Part shown: piece after piece, positions 24,577 through 32,915 of the stretch
Layout of the letters: the number at the start of each line of letters is the position of its first letter
Position numbering within the stretch: the first letter of the stretch is position 1
Source of the DNA: Rhodospirillales bacterium
GTDB taxonomy: Bacteria > Pseudomonadota > Alphaproteobacteria > BOG-932 > Roseiterribacteraceae
Reading direction: 5' to 3'
Length of the DNA stretch: 58,352 nt
Assembly (NCBI GenBank): GCA_028291345.1
Contig: JAQGIF010000263.1
Location: 1 to 58,352, forward strand
Notes under the pieces: model-generated
The model's input: the letters and a program-made list of their open reading frames with translations, nothing else
Told to the model about the DNA's origin: nothing
Database searches by the model: none
Translations under genes and position numbers: made by a program

Positions 24577-25361
24577 TTCGCAGCTCCGATATCACTACGT
24601 GAAACTAGGGTGGGGCGGCGCATGCGGCGCTGCAGCCAGAACACGCCGAACAGATCGACGATCCCGACCCATAGGCGATTATTGATGCCGTATTTCGAGG
24701 TGCCGTGGGTTCGCGGCCGGTGATTAACCGCCTCGAGTCCGACGGCGAAGCCTTCGCGCCGCATCAGCGCGGGCAGGAAACGGTGCATATGATCGAAATA
24801 GGGCAGGCGCAGGAAGGCGTCGCGGGCGAATACCTTGAGGCCGCAGCCGGTATCGGGCGTGTCGTCACCCAGCATACCGGCGCGCACCTTATTCGCGATG
24901 CGCGAGGACCAGCGCTTGACCGTGCTGTCGCGCCGCCTGACCCGCTGGCCGGCGATCATGCCGAGCTCGACCGCGGAAGCCGGGTTGAGGAATGACGCGA
25001 TCAGGCGCGGCACGTCGGCCGGATCGTTCTGGCCATCGCCGTCCAGCGTGGCAATCAGTCGGCCCCGCGCACCCAGTACACCGGTGCGCAGCGCCGCGCT
25101 CTGGCCGCAACTGGCGGCATGATAGAGGACGCGCAATTCGGGGACGATCGCGGCGGCTTCGTCCAGCCGCTCGCGCGTCGCGTCGGTGCTGCCGTCATCG
25201 ATATAGATTATTTCATAAGCCGGCCCGTTGCCGAGCGCCGCGCGAATTTCGCCGATGAGCGGCAAAACATTGTCAGCCTCGTTCTTAACCGGCACGATGA
25301 CGGTAAGCACTATAGCGCCGGCATCGTCGATGGCAGGCGGATGGGAAGGAACGTCGGTCAA
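24573..25361 (-). CDS. Family 2 glycosyltransferase (dolichyl-phosphate mannosyltransferase-like)
   Basis: About 262 residues of GT-A fold: LTVIVPVKNEADNVLPLIGEI, IIYIDDGSTDATRERLDE, LIATLDGDGQNDPADVPRLI (DxD-type nucleotide-sugar site) and the C-terminal THGTSKYGINNRLWVGIVDLFGVFWL with a basic tail. The C-terminus may associate with the membrane. Such enzymes charge polyprenyl phosphate with a sugar. The start is uncertain: I place it at a TTG (25359-25361), but an ATG at 25461-25463, overlapping the divergent DUF423 gene, is possible. The gene is coupled to the PfkB kinase downstream. Confidence 0.82.
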   Translation of the reverse strand: MTDVPSHPPAIDDAGAIVLTVIVPVKNEADNVLPLIGEIRAALGNGPAYEIIYIDDGSTDATRERLDEAAAIVPELRVLYHAASCGQSAALRTGVLGARGRLIATLDGDGQNDPADVPRLIASFLNPASAVELGMIAGQRVRRRDSTVKRWSSRIANKVRAGMLGDDTPDTGCGLKVFARDAFLRLPYFDHMHRFLPALMRREGFAVGLEAVNHRPRTHGTSKYGINNRLWVGIVDLFGVFWLQRRMRRPTLVSRSDIGAAN

Positions 25362-25454
25362 TCTGGGGGCGTTCGGCGTATAAAGGGTTTTACGTATATG
25401 ACGGGCATCAGGGTCGCGCACTTTAGGCGAACGCAGTCTTAGGCTCCATACCCG

Positions 25455-25901
25455 ATGACGCATAGCAAAAACAACGGAGCGCCTATCTTGCATCAACCCG
25501 GCTTGCATCCATCCGGCAGCGCCAGCGGCTTCATCGCATTCGCGGCGGTGAGCGGCGCGATATCGGTGATCGCCGGGGCCTTTGCGGCCCACGGGCTGAA
25601 TGCCGAAACGCAGGGTGCGGAGATCGGCTGGCTGCATACCGGAAGCCAATATGAGGCGCTGCATGCACTCGCCATGCTGGGGGTCGCGGCGCTGGCGGGC
25701 ATGGGCTGGCTGAACGCCAGATGCGCGGTGGCGGCGCAGTGGCTGTTCTTGGTGGGCAGCGTGCTGTTTCCCGCCGCGCTTTATGGACTTGTATTTCACG
25801 GGCCGCGCCTGTTGGGCGCGGTTGCGCCGATCGGTGGAACGGCTTTCATTCTTGGATGGTTGATCCTCGCCGCCGGGGCATTGGTTCGGCGGGACTCATA
25901 A
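25455..25901 (+). CDS. DUF423 (YgdD-like) inner membrane protein
   Basis: 148 residues with four predicted membrane helices. FAAVSGAISVIAGAFAAHGL near the N-terminus, QYEALHALAML and a C-terminal APIGGTAFILGWLILAAGAL form the DUF423 pattern. The family is widespread and of unknown function; cysteine- and sulphur-related regulation has been noted for the E. coli member, but nothing here tests that. It is divergent from the glycosyltransferase gene and lies 11 bases before a TetR-like regulator gene on the same strand. Confidence 0.82.
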   Translation: MTHSKNNGAPILHQPGLHPSGSASGFIAFAAVSGAISVIAGAFAAHGLNAETQGAEIGWLHTGSQYEALHALAMLGVAALAGMGWLNARCAVAAQWLFLVGSVLFPAALYGLVFHGPRLLGAVAPIGGTAFILGWLILAAGALVRRDS

Positions 25902-25912
25902 GGGAGGAAGAC

Positions 25913-26650
25913 ATGGCCGAAACGAAAGAAAGCAGCGTCAACGACGCCGATATCATCGCCGCTGCTGCCATCCGACTTGCTGGCGAACGCGGCTGGCGCA
26001 ACCTGCCGATGGCGGATATCGCGGTCGAAGCCGGCATCGAGCCGGGAACGCTGATGCGCTATTATCTCTGCCGACCGGAAATCCTCGACGGCTTCGAACG
26101 CATGATCGACCGCCGCATGCTGGCCGGCGCGGCGGCGGGCGACATCGACGACAAGCCGCGCGACCGGCTCTTCGATATCATCATGGAACGCCTCGACGCG
26201 CTGCTGCCCTATCGCGACGGCGTGCGCCGGATCACGCGGGAGCTGCCGTTCGACCCGGCGAGCGCCATGGTGCTGGCAGCATCATTACCCCGGTCGGTGG
26301 CGCGGATGTTCGCCGGCGCACGCATCTCCATCGTCGGCCCGGCTATGCCGCTGAAGCTGGCGGTGCTGAGCGGTGTCTATCTCGCGACCTTCCGCGTGTG
26401 GCTCTCCGACGAGAGCCAGGACCTCGGCAAGACGATGGCGGCGTTGGACAGGCAGCTCGACCGGTCGATGTCGCTGATCTGCGGCACGTTCGGGCGGAGC
26501 AAGCCGTCTGAACCGGTTCATTCGGACGGTCCGCCCGATGTCGTGGAGCCCGAGCCGGTTTCGTCCAGACGCGCGCCCAGTGATCAGCCAAAAAACGCGC
26601 GCGCCCCGAGGGCAACGCGAACGCGGAAGAAACCGGCCACAGCAAAATGA
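25913..26650 (+). CDS. TetR-family-like regulator with basic C-terminal tail
   Basis: 245 residues from an ATG preceded by AGGGAGGAAG. The N-terminal helix-turn-helix is NDADIIAAAAIRLAGERGWRNLPMADIAVEAGIEPGTLMRYYLCRPEIL, with all TetR landmarks (residues 9-57). The ligand domain resembles the COQ9/TetR-like group seen in alphaproteobacteria. The last 45 residues are Pro/Glu-, then Arg/Lys-rich (RAPRATRTRKKPATAK), an unusual nucleic-acid-binding-like tail. It lies 86 bases upstream of the phasin gene, so it may regulate granule metabolism, as an inference from neighbourhood. Confidence 0.75.
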   Translation: MAETKESSVNDADIIAAAAIRLAGERGWRNLPMADIAVEAGIEPGTLMRYYLCRPEILDGFERMIDRRMLAGAAAGDIDDKPRDRLFDIIMERLDALLPYRDGVRRITRELPFDPASAMVLAASLPRSVARMFAGARISIVGPAMPLKLAVLSGVYLATFRVWLSDESQDLGKTMAALDRQLDRSMSLICGTFGRSKPSEPVHSDGPPDVVEPEPVSSRRAPSDQPKNARAPRATRTRKKPATAK

Positions 26651-26736
26651 CGCGCATGGGCGTTGACTTTTGCCCACCACAAGACCTATATCATTCCATC
26701 TATGCTGCACTGCAACATGAATGGAGGAAACGTATC

Positions 26737-27165
26737 ATGGCAAACGCAAGTTTTCCGTTTTTCGAGAACGACTTCACCAAGGTGTTCTCTGAGTTCAAGA
26801 TCCCCGGCTTCGACATGCAATCTCTAGTTGCCACTCAGCGCCGTAACATCGAGGCGGTGAACACGGCCAACCAATTGGCGGTCGAAGGCATTCAGGCCGT
26901 ATTCCGCCGCCAGACCGAGATCATGAAATCCATGGTCGAGGAAAGCTCAACCGTTCTGCGCGATCTGATGGCGCAGGGCGCACCCGAGCAGAAGATCGCC
27001 CAGCAGACCGAGCTAGTGAAGACGGCGTTCGAAAAGGCGCTTTCCAACCTGCGCGAACTGACCGAGATGGTCGCGAAATCCAACACCGAAGCAGCCGACG
27101 TCCTGACCAAGCGGATCGGCGAAAGCCTGACCGAGCTCAAAGGCTCGCTGCAGCGCACAAAATAG
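26737..27165 (+). CDS. Phasin family protein (polyhydroxyalkanoate granule protein)
   Basis: 142 residues, nearly all amphipathic helix, from the ATG at 26737, which has ATGGAGGAAA in front; a longer frame upstream has no support. FSEFKIPGFDMQSLVATQRRNIEAVNTANQLAVEGIQAVFRRQTEIM is the phasin_2 signature. Phasins coat polyhydroxybutyrate granules and control their number and size. No pha synthase or depolymerase gene is in the window. The gene is monocistronic or read with the TetR-like gene before it. Its 3' end converges on the sensor kinase, 8 bases away. Confidence 0.88.
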   Translation: MANASFPFFENDFTKVFSEFKIPGFDMQSLVATQRRNIEAVNTANQLAVEGIQAVFRRQTEIMKSMVEESSTVLRDLMAQGAPEQKIAQQTELVKTAFEKALSNLRELTEMVAKSNTEAADVLTKRIGESLTELKGSLQRTK

Positions 27166-27173
27166 GTCCTGCA

Positions 27174-28559
27174 CTAACCTGGCAAAGTGAGAACGACCCT
27201 GAGGCCTCCCGTCGGGCTGTCTTGGAGGTCGATCTCGCCGCCATGACCATGGGCGATGTCGCGGGAGATCGACAGGCCCAGCCCCACTCCGCCGGTCGCG
27301 GCATTGCGTGACGGATCCAGGCGGAAGAACGGCCGGAATACCTCCTCTCGGCTTTCCGGCGGGATCCCGGGACCGTCGTCGTCGATGACGATCGTCGCCA
27401 CGCGCTGGTGCCAGGACGCGCTGACATACACAGTCGTGGCATAGCGCAGTGCATTGCCGATGAGATTGCCGAGGCACCGCTTCATTGCCATTGGCCGCAT
27501 TTCCAGATCGATCGGCTCGCCGACATCGAGCGTTACGGCACTATTCCCCGGAAGCCCGTCGACAACATCGCGCAGTATCCGCACAAGATCCATCCGTTGC
27601 GGCGCCTCTCCGCCCTCGCCTCGGGCGAAGGCCAGATAGGCATCAATCATCGTCTCCATCTCGGTCACGTCGGCCCGCAGTTCGTCGGTATCGTCGCCAT
27701 CGGGCTGCAGTGCCAGCTGTAGCTTCATCCGCGTCAGCGGCGTGCGAAGGTCGTGTGAGACGCCGGCCAGCATCTCGGTACGTTGGACGATCTGCCGCCG
27801 GATGCGATCGCGCATGACGACGAAGGCCGCCGCCGCCTGCCGGACCTCGAGCGCGCCGGCGGGCTTGAGCCGCATCGTGTCGCGCCCCTTGCCGAAGTTT
27901 TCCGCGGCCAAGGCGAGACGGCGAATGGGCCGCACCTGGTTGCGCATGAATATCACCGCGATCCAGGTGAGCAGCAGCGAGGCGCCGATGACCCATAGGA
28001 TGAAGACAAAAGCCGTATAGCTGAACAGCCGGCGCTGGGGCGAGCGCACAACGAGTACGCCGTCGGGCAGCTGTACCTTGATTTCGACCCAGTTATCATC
28101 GCCATAGGCGCCGATGGTGAAAGGCCGGCCGACCCGCTCTTCCAACGCCGTAGCCAAGATCGGTTCGATCAGCGGATTCCAATGCGCGGCCGCTTCGGGT
28201 TCGAGCTTAGTAGCCGGCTCGAAATCGACCGACAGATCGAGCCTCTCGCTCGCCTCCGCGAAAACACGCACCCGGTTATCCCCATCTCGCTCCACCTCGT
28301 CGGCGAGCATCGCGATATCGCCAGCGACGGCGCGCGACAGTTCGACCGACAGCGCACTGAAATGCCGCTCGAAAAATACATAGACGGTGATCATCTGTGC
28401 GATGACAACCGGCACGACGAGGATCAGGATCGTGCGCCCTTCCAAGGTGCGCGGCAGGAGCCGCTTGATCCGTGCGCCGATGCCCTCGCGCCCTGGCGCC
28501 GCGGCAGGCATAGCGACAAGCGCAGCGGCTGGGGGAGCGTCAATCCGGTCTGAGGACAT
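27174..28559 (-). CDS. EnvZ-like HAMP sensor histidine kinase
   Basis: 461 residues. A first membrane helix (about 40-62) and a second (about 186-208) enclose a periplasmic domain of about 120 residues. A HAMP linker follows, with an arginine-rich start (RNQVRPIRRLALAAENFGKGRD). HisKA contains the phosphoacceptor in LAGVSHDLRTPLTRMKLQL (about H268). HATPase has N-box CLGNLIGNALRY, G1 DDDGPGIP and G2 GGVGLGLSI. This is the EnvZ/RisS family layout. The signal is unknown; the regulator gene overlaps its start by 20 bases, forming a response regulator-kinase operon. Confidence 0.9.
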   Translation of the reverse strand: MSSDRIDAPPAAALVAMPAAAPGREGIGARIKRLLPRTLEGRTILILVVPVVIAQMITVYVFFERHFSALSVELSRAVAGDIAMLADEVERDGDNRVRVFAEASERLDLSVDFEPATKLEPEAAAHWNPLIEPILATALEERVGRPFTIGAYGDDNWVEIKVQLPDGVLVVRSPQRRLFSYTAFVFILWVIGASLLLTWIAVIFMRNQVRPIRRLALAAENFGKGRDTMRLKPAGALEVRQAAAAFVVMRDRIRRQIVQRTEMLAGVSHDLRTPLTRMKLQLALQPDGDDTDELRADVTEMETMIDAYLAFARGEGGEAPQRMDLVRILRDVVDGLPGNSAVTLDVGEPIDLEMRPMAMKRCLGNLIGNALRYATTVYVSASWHQRVATIVIDDDGPGIPPESREEVFRPFFRLDPSRNAATGGVGLGLSISRDIAHGHGGEIDLQDSPTGGLRVVLTLPG

Positions 28560-29241
28560 AGCCCGACCCGCGAACGGTCTGGAGATAGCGCGGAGTCCTG
28601 GGATCGGCCTCGATCTTGCGGCGCAGGCGGTTCACCTGGACATCGATGCTGCGCGCATTGACCGCCACGCGGCTGCGATCGACTAGCTCGTCGCGGCTGA
28701 CGATGCCGCCCGGCGTCTGCGCCAGAACGCGCAGCAGGCTAGTCTCCACATCGGTCAGCCTGACGATCTCGGCCCCGGCCGACAGCACCGAGCGGTCGGG
28801 ATCGAAAATCCAGCGCCCCAGCCGGACCGGCGGCGGCCCCTCTGGCGGGCGCGGCGCGCGGCGCATGATGGCGGCGATGCGCAGCAGCAATTCGCGCGGT
28901 TCGAACGGCTTGGGTAGATAGTCGTCAGCGCCAGCCTCGAGCCCGGCAATCCGCTCCTCCGCCTCGCTGCGCGCCGTCAGCATCAGGATCGGCATGGTGC
29001 AACCTTCCGCGCGTAGAGCCTTCGCGAAATCGATCCCGCTCTGGCCGGGCATCATCACGTCGAGCACCAGAAGATCGAAGGCCAGGGACCGCATGCACGC
29101 GCGCGCTTGCGCCGCCGACGCCGCAGTCGTGACGACATGGCCCTGCCCCCCCAGATAGCGGGCGAGCAGGGCGCGCAGACGGGTATCGTCATCGACGACC
29201 AGAAGATGGGGCAGATCGGCCAAGGCAGGCGTGGCATTCAT
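28540..29241 (-). CDS. OmpR-family response regulator
   Basis: 233 residues. The receiver domain (about 12-125) has the acidic pair in LLVVDDDTRLR, phosphoacceptor Asp in FDLLVLDVMMPGQSG and the Lys of YLPKPFEPRELLLRI. The C-terminal winged helix (about 140-230) ends with TRDELVDR… SIDVQVNRLRRKIEADPRTPRYLQTVRGSGYVL, as in OmpR. It would be phosphorylated by the adjacent EnvZ-like kinase. The close similarity to the OmpR/ChvI/FeuP group suggests a role in envelope or osmotic control, but target genes cannot be read from this window. Confidence 0.9.
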   Translation of the reverse strand: MNATPALADLPHLLVVDDDTRLRALLARYLGGQGHVVTTAASAAQARACMRSLAFDLLVLDVMMPGQSGIDFAKALRAEGCTMPILMLTARSEAEERIAGLEAGADDYLPKPFEPRELLLRIAAIMRRAPRPPEGPPPVRLGRWIFDPDRSVLSAGAEIVRLTDVETSLLRVLAQTPGGIVSRDELVDRSRVAVNARSIDVQVNRLRRKIEADPRTPRYLQTVRGSGYVLRPD

Positions 29242-29257
29242 GTGAGCACGGCCATGC

Positions 29258-29845
29258 TCAGCCGGTGACGCGCAGGCCGTTCGCGCCGCGGGAGCGTCCT
29301 ACCGTCTTGGCCGCCGCAGTCTTGGCCGCGACTGCCTTGTGCGCGGGCGTCTTGGGTGCTGCCGTCTTGGGCAGGCGCGGGCGGTCCGCATCATCGATCA
29401 CGCCGAGCAAGACCTTGTGGAAGATCTTGACCCCGTCCGCTCCGGCCTGGGCATAGGCGCGGCCGAGCCGCCTGCGCTGCCCTTCGGTCAAAAGCCGCTC
29501 GAGCGATTCGCCCCGCGCGGTCAGCTTCAGCCGGCGCTCCCGACGGTCGGTCGTGCCCTGGGTCTGCAGCACATAGTCTTTGGCGACCAGCTCCTGCAGC
29601 ACGCGCGAAAGGCTTTGCTTCGTGATCTTCAAGATGGATAATAGCTGGCTGACCGACAGCGACGGATTGCGGCCGATAAAGTAGATCGCCCGATGATGCG
29701 CGCGGCCCAGCCCGAGCTCGGCCAACTGCCGGTCAGGCTCACCGGTGAAGTCACGATAGGCGAAAAAGAGCAACTCGATGCCCTGGCGCAGATCTTCTTC
29801 GGACAGGAATATCGGATTGACCGCGGTCTTTAGGTCAGCCATCAT
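29258..29845 (-). CDS. MarR-family transcriptional regulator with histone-H1-like tail
   Basis: 195 residues from MMADLK (start at 29845 or 29842). The winged helix runs about 30-145: AHHRAIYFIGRNPSLSVSQLLSILKITKQSLSRVLQELVAKDYV, with the wing GTTDRRERRLKLTARG. The protein then ends in about 40 residues of Ala/Lys/Pro repeats (KTAAPKTPAHKAVAAKTAAAKTVGR), like histone H1 tails, which could add sequence-independent DNA contact. It is divergent from ilvE (122 bases apart) and lies 16 bases upstream of the OmpR-like gene on the same strand, so it may sit at the head of that operon. Confidence 0.82.
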   Translation of the reverse strand: MMADLKTAVNPIFLSEEDLRQGIELLFFAYRDFTGEPDRQLAELGLGRAHHRAIYFIGRNPSLSVSQLLSILKITKQSLSRVLQELVAKDYVLQTQGTTDRRERRLKLTARGESLERLLTEGQRRRLGRAYAQAGADGVKIFHKVLLGVIDDADRPRLPKTAAPKTPAHKAVAAKTAAAKTVGRSRGANGLRVTG

Positions 29846-29966
29846 GACCCAAGTTTGACATGGAACGACGGGTTGCGCCAGCCTGAAAGGTGAGGCGCCG
29901 GTCCCGTCTTGTCTCATTTTTCAGGCAAGAGGCCCGATTAATGGGATTGCGTGGGAGATTTTCGAA

Positions 29967-30854
29967 ATGATTCCGATGGACGATCGCGACGGCTTTATGT
30001 GGTTCGACGGCAAGATGGTGCCGTGGCGCGATGCGAAGATTCATGTGCTCACCCACGGGCTGCATTATGCCAGCGCAGTTTTCGAGGGCATGCGCGCCTA
30101 TGGCGGTAACATCTTCGAACTGACCCGTCATAGCGAGCGCCTGGCCAATTCCGCCAGCCTGCTGGGCTTTTCCCTGCCTTTTACCACCGCGGAACTCGAC
30201 AAGGCCTGCAACGATGTGGTCGCTGCCAACGGTGTCATGGATGCCTATGTCCGCCCGGTAGCGTGGCGCGGTTCAGAGCAGATGGGCGTCGCGGCGCAGC
30301 TGAGCAAAATTCACGTCGCCATCGCCAGCTGGGAATGGCCGAGCTATTTCTCGCCGGAGCTGCGTGAGAAGGGGATCAAGCTGACCATCTCGAATTGGCG
30401 CCGCCCGGCCCCCGACACCGCGCCGACCGCATCGAAGGCCGCCGGTCTCTATATGATCTGCACCCTGTCGAAGCACGCGGCCGAGGCTGAGGGCTGGCAC
30501 GACGCGCTAATGATGGATTATCGCGGCCAACTGGCCGAAGCGACCGGCGCCAACCTGTTCCTGATCAAGGATGGCGTCATTCACACCCCGACGCCCGACT
30601 GCTTCCTGAACGGCATTACCCGGCAGACGGTGATGGCGCTCGCCGCCGCGCGTGGCATCAGGGTCGTCGAGCGTTCGATGTTCCCGGAGGAGCTGGCGAC
30701 CGCCGACGAGATCTTCATCACAGGCTCGGCCGCCGAAGTGACCGCGATCGGCCAGATCGCCGACTATCACTACACGGTCGGCCCGATCACCCGGCAACTG
30801 CGGGATGATTATGAGGCGCTGGTGCGCCAGCCGGCGAAGGCCGCGGCGGCTTGA
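29967..30854 (+). CDS. ilvE: Branched-chain amino acid aminotransferase
   Basis: 295 residues of PLP fold-type IV. MWFDGKMVPWRDAKIHVLTHGLHYASAVFEGMRAYGG is the typical N-terminus. The PLP-lysine is in the DTAPTASKAAGLYMICTLSK segment, and EATGANLFLIKDGVIHTPTPDCFLNGITRQTVMALA and DEIFITGSAAEVTAIGQI close the cofactor site. It interconverts leucine, isoleucine and valine with their 2-oxo acids. GGGAG lies 9 bases before the first ATG; MDDRDGFM four codons later is a second option. It is divergent from the MarR gene, so MarR control is conceivable. Confidence 0.93.
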   Translation: MIPMDDRDGFMWFDGKMVPWRDAKIHVLTHGLHYASAVFEGMRAYGGNIFELTRHSERLANSASLLGFSLPFTTAELDKACNDVVAANGVMDAYVRPVAWRGSEQMGVAAQLSKIHVAIASWEWPSYFSPELREKGIKLTISNWRRPAPDTAPTASKAAGLYMICTLSKHAAEAEGWHDALMMDYRGQLAEATGANLFLIKDGVIHTPTPDCFLNGITRQTVMALAAARGIRVVERSMFPEELATADEIFITGSAAEVTAIGQIADYHYTVGPITRQLRDDYEALVRQPAKAAAA

Positions 30855-30959
30855 GGTTTGTCTGATCTCCTGGCGTGGGTGGAACACAGCGAAACCAACG
30901 GCTATCGCACCCTAAGATGATGGGTATCGCTTCGCTTTACGTCATCCACAGTCTCAGCC

Positions 30960-32834
30960 TCACACCTCCTTGATGAAACGCTCGATCACGCCGTCCAGCA
31001 CCGTCAGCGGCAGGCTGCCTGAGGTCAGCAGGGCGTCGTTGAAGGTGCGCAAGTCGAAGCGTGCGCCCAACGCCGCCTTGGCCTTGGTGCGCAACGCATC
31101 GATATGGAGATGGCCGATCTGGTACCCGCAGGCCTGGCCGGGCCAGGCGCAGTAGCGGTCGATTTCGCCGCGGGCGGAATCGACCGGGTTACCGTTCTGC
31201 TCGACCATCCACTGGATCGCCCTGTCGCGGGTCCAGCGTTTAGCGTGCAGCCCGGTATCGACCGCTAGACGACAGGCGCGGAACTGGATCGATTGGAGAT
31301 AGCCAAGCTTTCCGACCGGGTCGTCCGCATAAATTTCGAGCTCGTCGCCCAGCTGTTCGGAATAGAGCGCCCAGCCCTCGACATAGGCGTTGAACATCAG
31401 TTGCGACCTGATGGTCGGTAGGGCATGGACGAACGAGCCCTGCCAGACATGGCCGGGGATGCCTTCATGGAAGGTCAGAGTCGGCAGGCTGAATTTCGGC
31501 CAATTGCCGGTATCGCGCAGGTTGATGTAGTAGGAGGCCGGGCGGCTGCCGTCGATCGTACCGTCCTGCTCGTAACCGTCTGGGGCGCCGGCCTCAATCT
31601 CGGGCGGGACGCGCTTGATGAACAGATCGGCCTTTTGCATCGTGGCGAAGGCCTTGGGCAGGCGCTCCCGCATTTTGGCGACATTGGCGTTCAGATAGGC
31701 GATAAGGTCGGCCCGCCCGGCGTCGGTGTTGGGGAATAGATAGCGCGGGTCTTTACTGAGGGCATCCATGCGCTGTCCCACCGTACCATTGGTTAGCCCC
31801 TGCTTTTGCAGCAGCACATCCATCTGCGCGCTGATCGACTGGACCTGTTCCAGGCCGAGCTTGTGCACCTCATCGGGAGACATAGGGGTGGTGGTGCCGA
31901 CCTTGAGCAGCCAGTCGTAATAGGCCTCGCCGTCGGGCAACTTCCAGACGCCAGCGTCCGGCTTGGCCTTGGCGCGCAGGTCCTTGAGGATCGCGATCTG
32001 GCGGGCGAGCGCGGGCGCGACCTTCTTTTCGCAGACATATTTGGCCTGGCCTTCCCAATCGCCCGCGATCCCCTTCGCATTGGCCCGCGTCGCCAGTGAG
32101 GTCACGAGGCCCCAGTCCGCGATGGACCGCGCCTGGAAATCGGTCATTTGCTTCAATGTCAGGTCGAGCAGGAAATCGGGCGCGATCGAGCCAAGCGCGG
32201 CATCGCGCGTCAGCCGCGCATTCTCGGCGTCGAGCCCGCCCGCAAAGACATCCACGCGAGCAAGATAGGCATCGGCGTCGGCCTTCCCTTGGATCGGATG
32301 TTGGCTGTTCAGGAAATCCGGGACGGTGGCGAAGAAGCCCGAAGCCTGGCTGACCGCATAGGGCGTGTTGCTTTCGGCCTGCCAGACATTGAGCACGGCG
32401 TTGTCGCCGTAGTGGAAACGGCGATAACCTTCATCCGCCAGTGCATGGGCATAGGTCACGACTTCCAGATTGACTTGGTCGATGCCGGTCAGCTGTGCCG
32501 GGTTGATGGATTTCAGATCACCCAGCCGCTTGGCGCAAGAGGCGGCGCGGGTGGCGTCCGCCTCCATCGACCTATCCGGAAGTCGGCTGCGCAAGGCAGT
32601 GCGCGTGCCTGTGTCCAAACCCAGGAAGGTGGCGTCGTCGGGATATTCCGACAGCAGCTCTTCCGACGCGGCGGTCAGCTTGTCCCTGGACAGCTGCGTC
32701 ATCTGGGACGTCACGAACGACCCGAGCTCGGTCGCCTTCCTGGCCAGATCGGAAGCGGGATCGCCAAACGCCGGCAGAGCGGCCGAAAATCCAAAGGCTG
32801 TGCTGCTTGTGAGAACGTCGCGGCGAGTGAGCAT
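30960..32834 (-). CDS. Tat-exported DUF885 family protein (putative metallopeptidase)
   Basis: 624 residues. A twin-arginine-type signal, MLTRRDVLTSSTAFGFSAALPAFG, starts the protein, so export in folded form is likely. The C-terminal half has TLTFHEGIPGHVWQ (about residue 455), the zinc-site-like HExxxH stretch of DUF885 proteins, plus AYVEGWALYSEQLGDE further on. Members are thought to be peptidases but few are tested. It is monocistronic, with short gaps on both sides. The gap 30855-30959 downstream holds nothing I recognise. Confidence 0.85.
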   Translation of the reverse strand: MLTRRDVLTSSTAFGFSAALPAFGDPASDLARKATELGSFVTSQMTQLSRDKLTAASEELLSEYPDDATFLGLDTGTRTALRSRLPDRSMEADATRAASCAKRLGDLKSINPAQLTGIDQVNLEVVTYAHALADEGYRRFHYGDNAVLNVWQAESNTPYAVSQASGFFATVPDFLNSQHPIQGKADADAYLARVDVFAGGLDAENARLTRDAALGSIAPDFLLDLTLKQMTDFQARSIADWGLVTSLATRANAKGIAGDWEGQAKYVCEKKVAPALARQIAILKDLRAKAKPDAGVWKLPDGEAYYDWLLKVGTTTPMSPDEVHKLGLEQVQSISAQMDVLLQKQGLTNGTVGQRMDALSKDPRYLFPNTDAGRADLIAYLNANVAKMRERLPKAFATMQKADLFIKRVPPEIEAGAPDGYEQDGTIDGSRPASYYINLRDTGNWPKFSLPTLTFHEGIPGHVWQGSFVHALPTIRSQLMFNAYVEGWALYSEQLGDELEIYADDPVGKLGYLQSIQFRACRLAVDTGLHAKRWTRDRAIQWMVEQNGNPVDSARGEIDRYCAWPGQACGYQIGHLHIDALRTKAKAALGARFDLRTFNDALLTSGSLPLTVLDGVIERFIKEV

Positions 32835-32915
32835 GGCGGACTCCGTTTATGGAGCCGTCAACCTAATGTGCGGGACCGACAGACACCAGACGGGGCCGCG
32901 GGCGCCGCATGTGCG

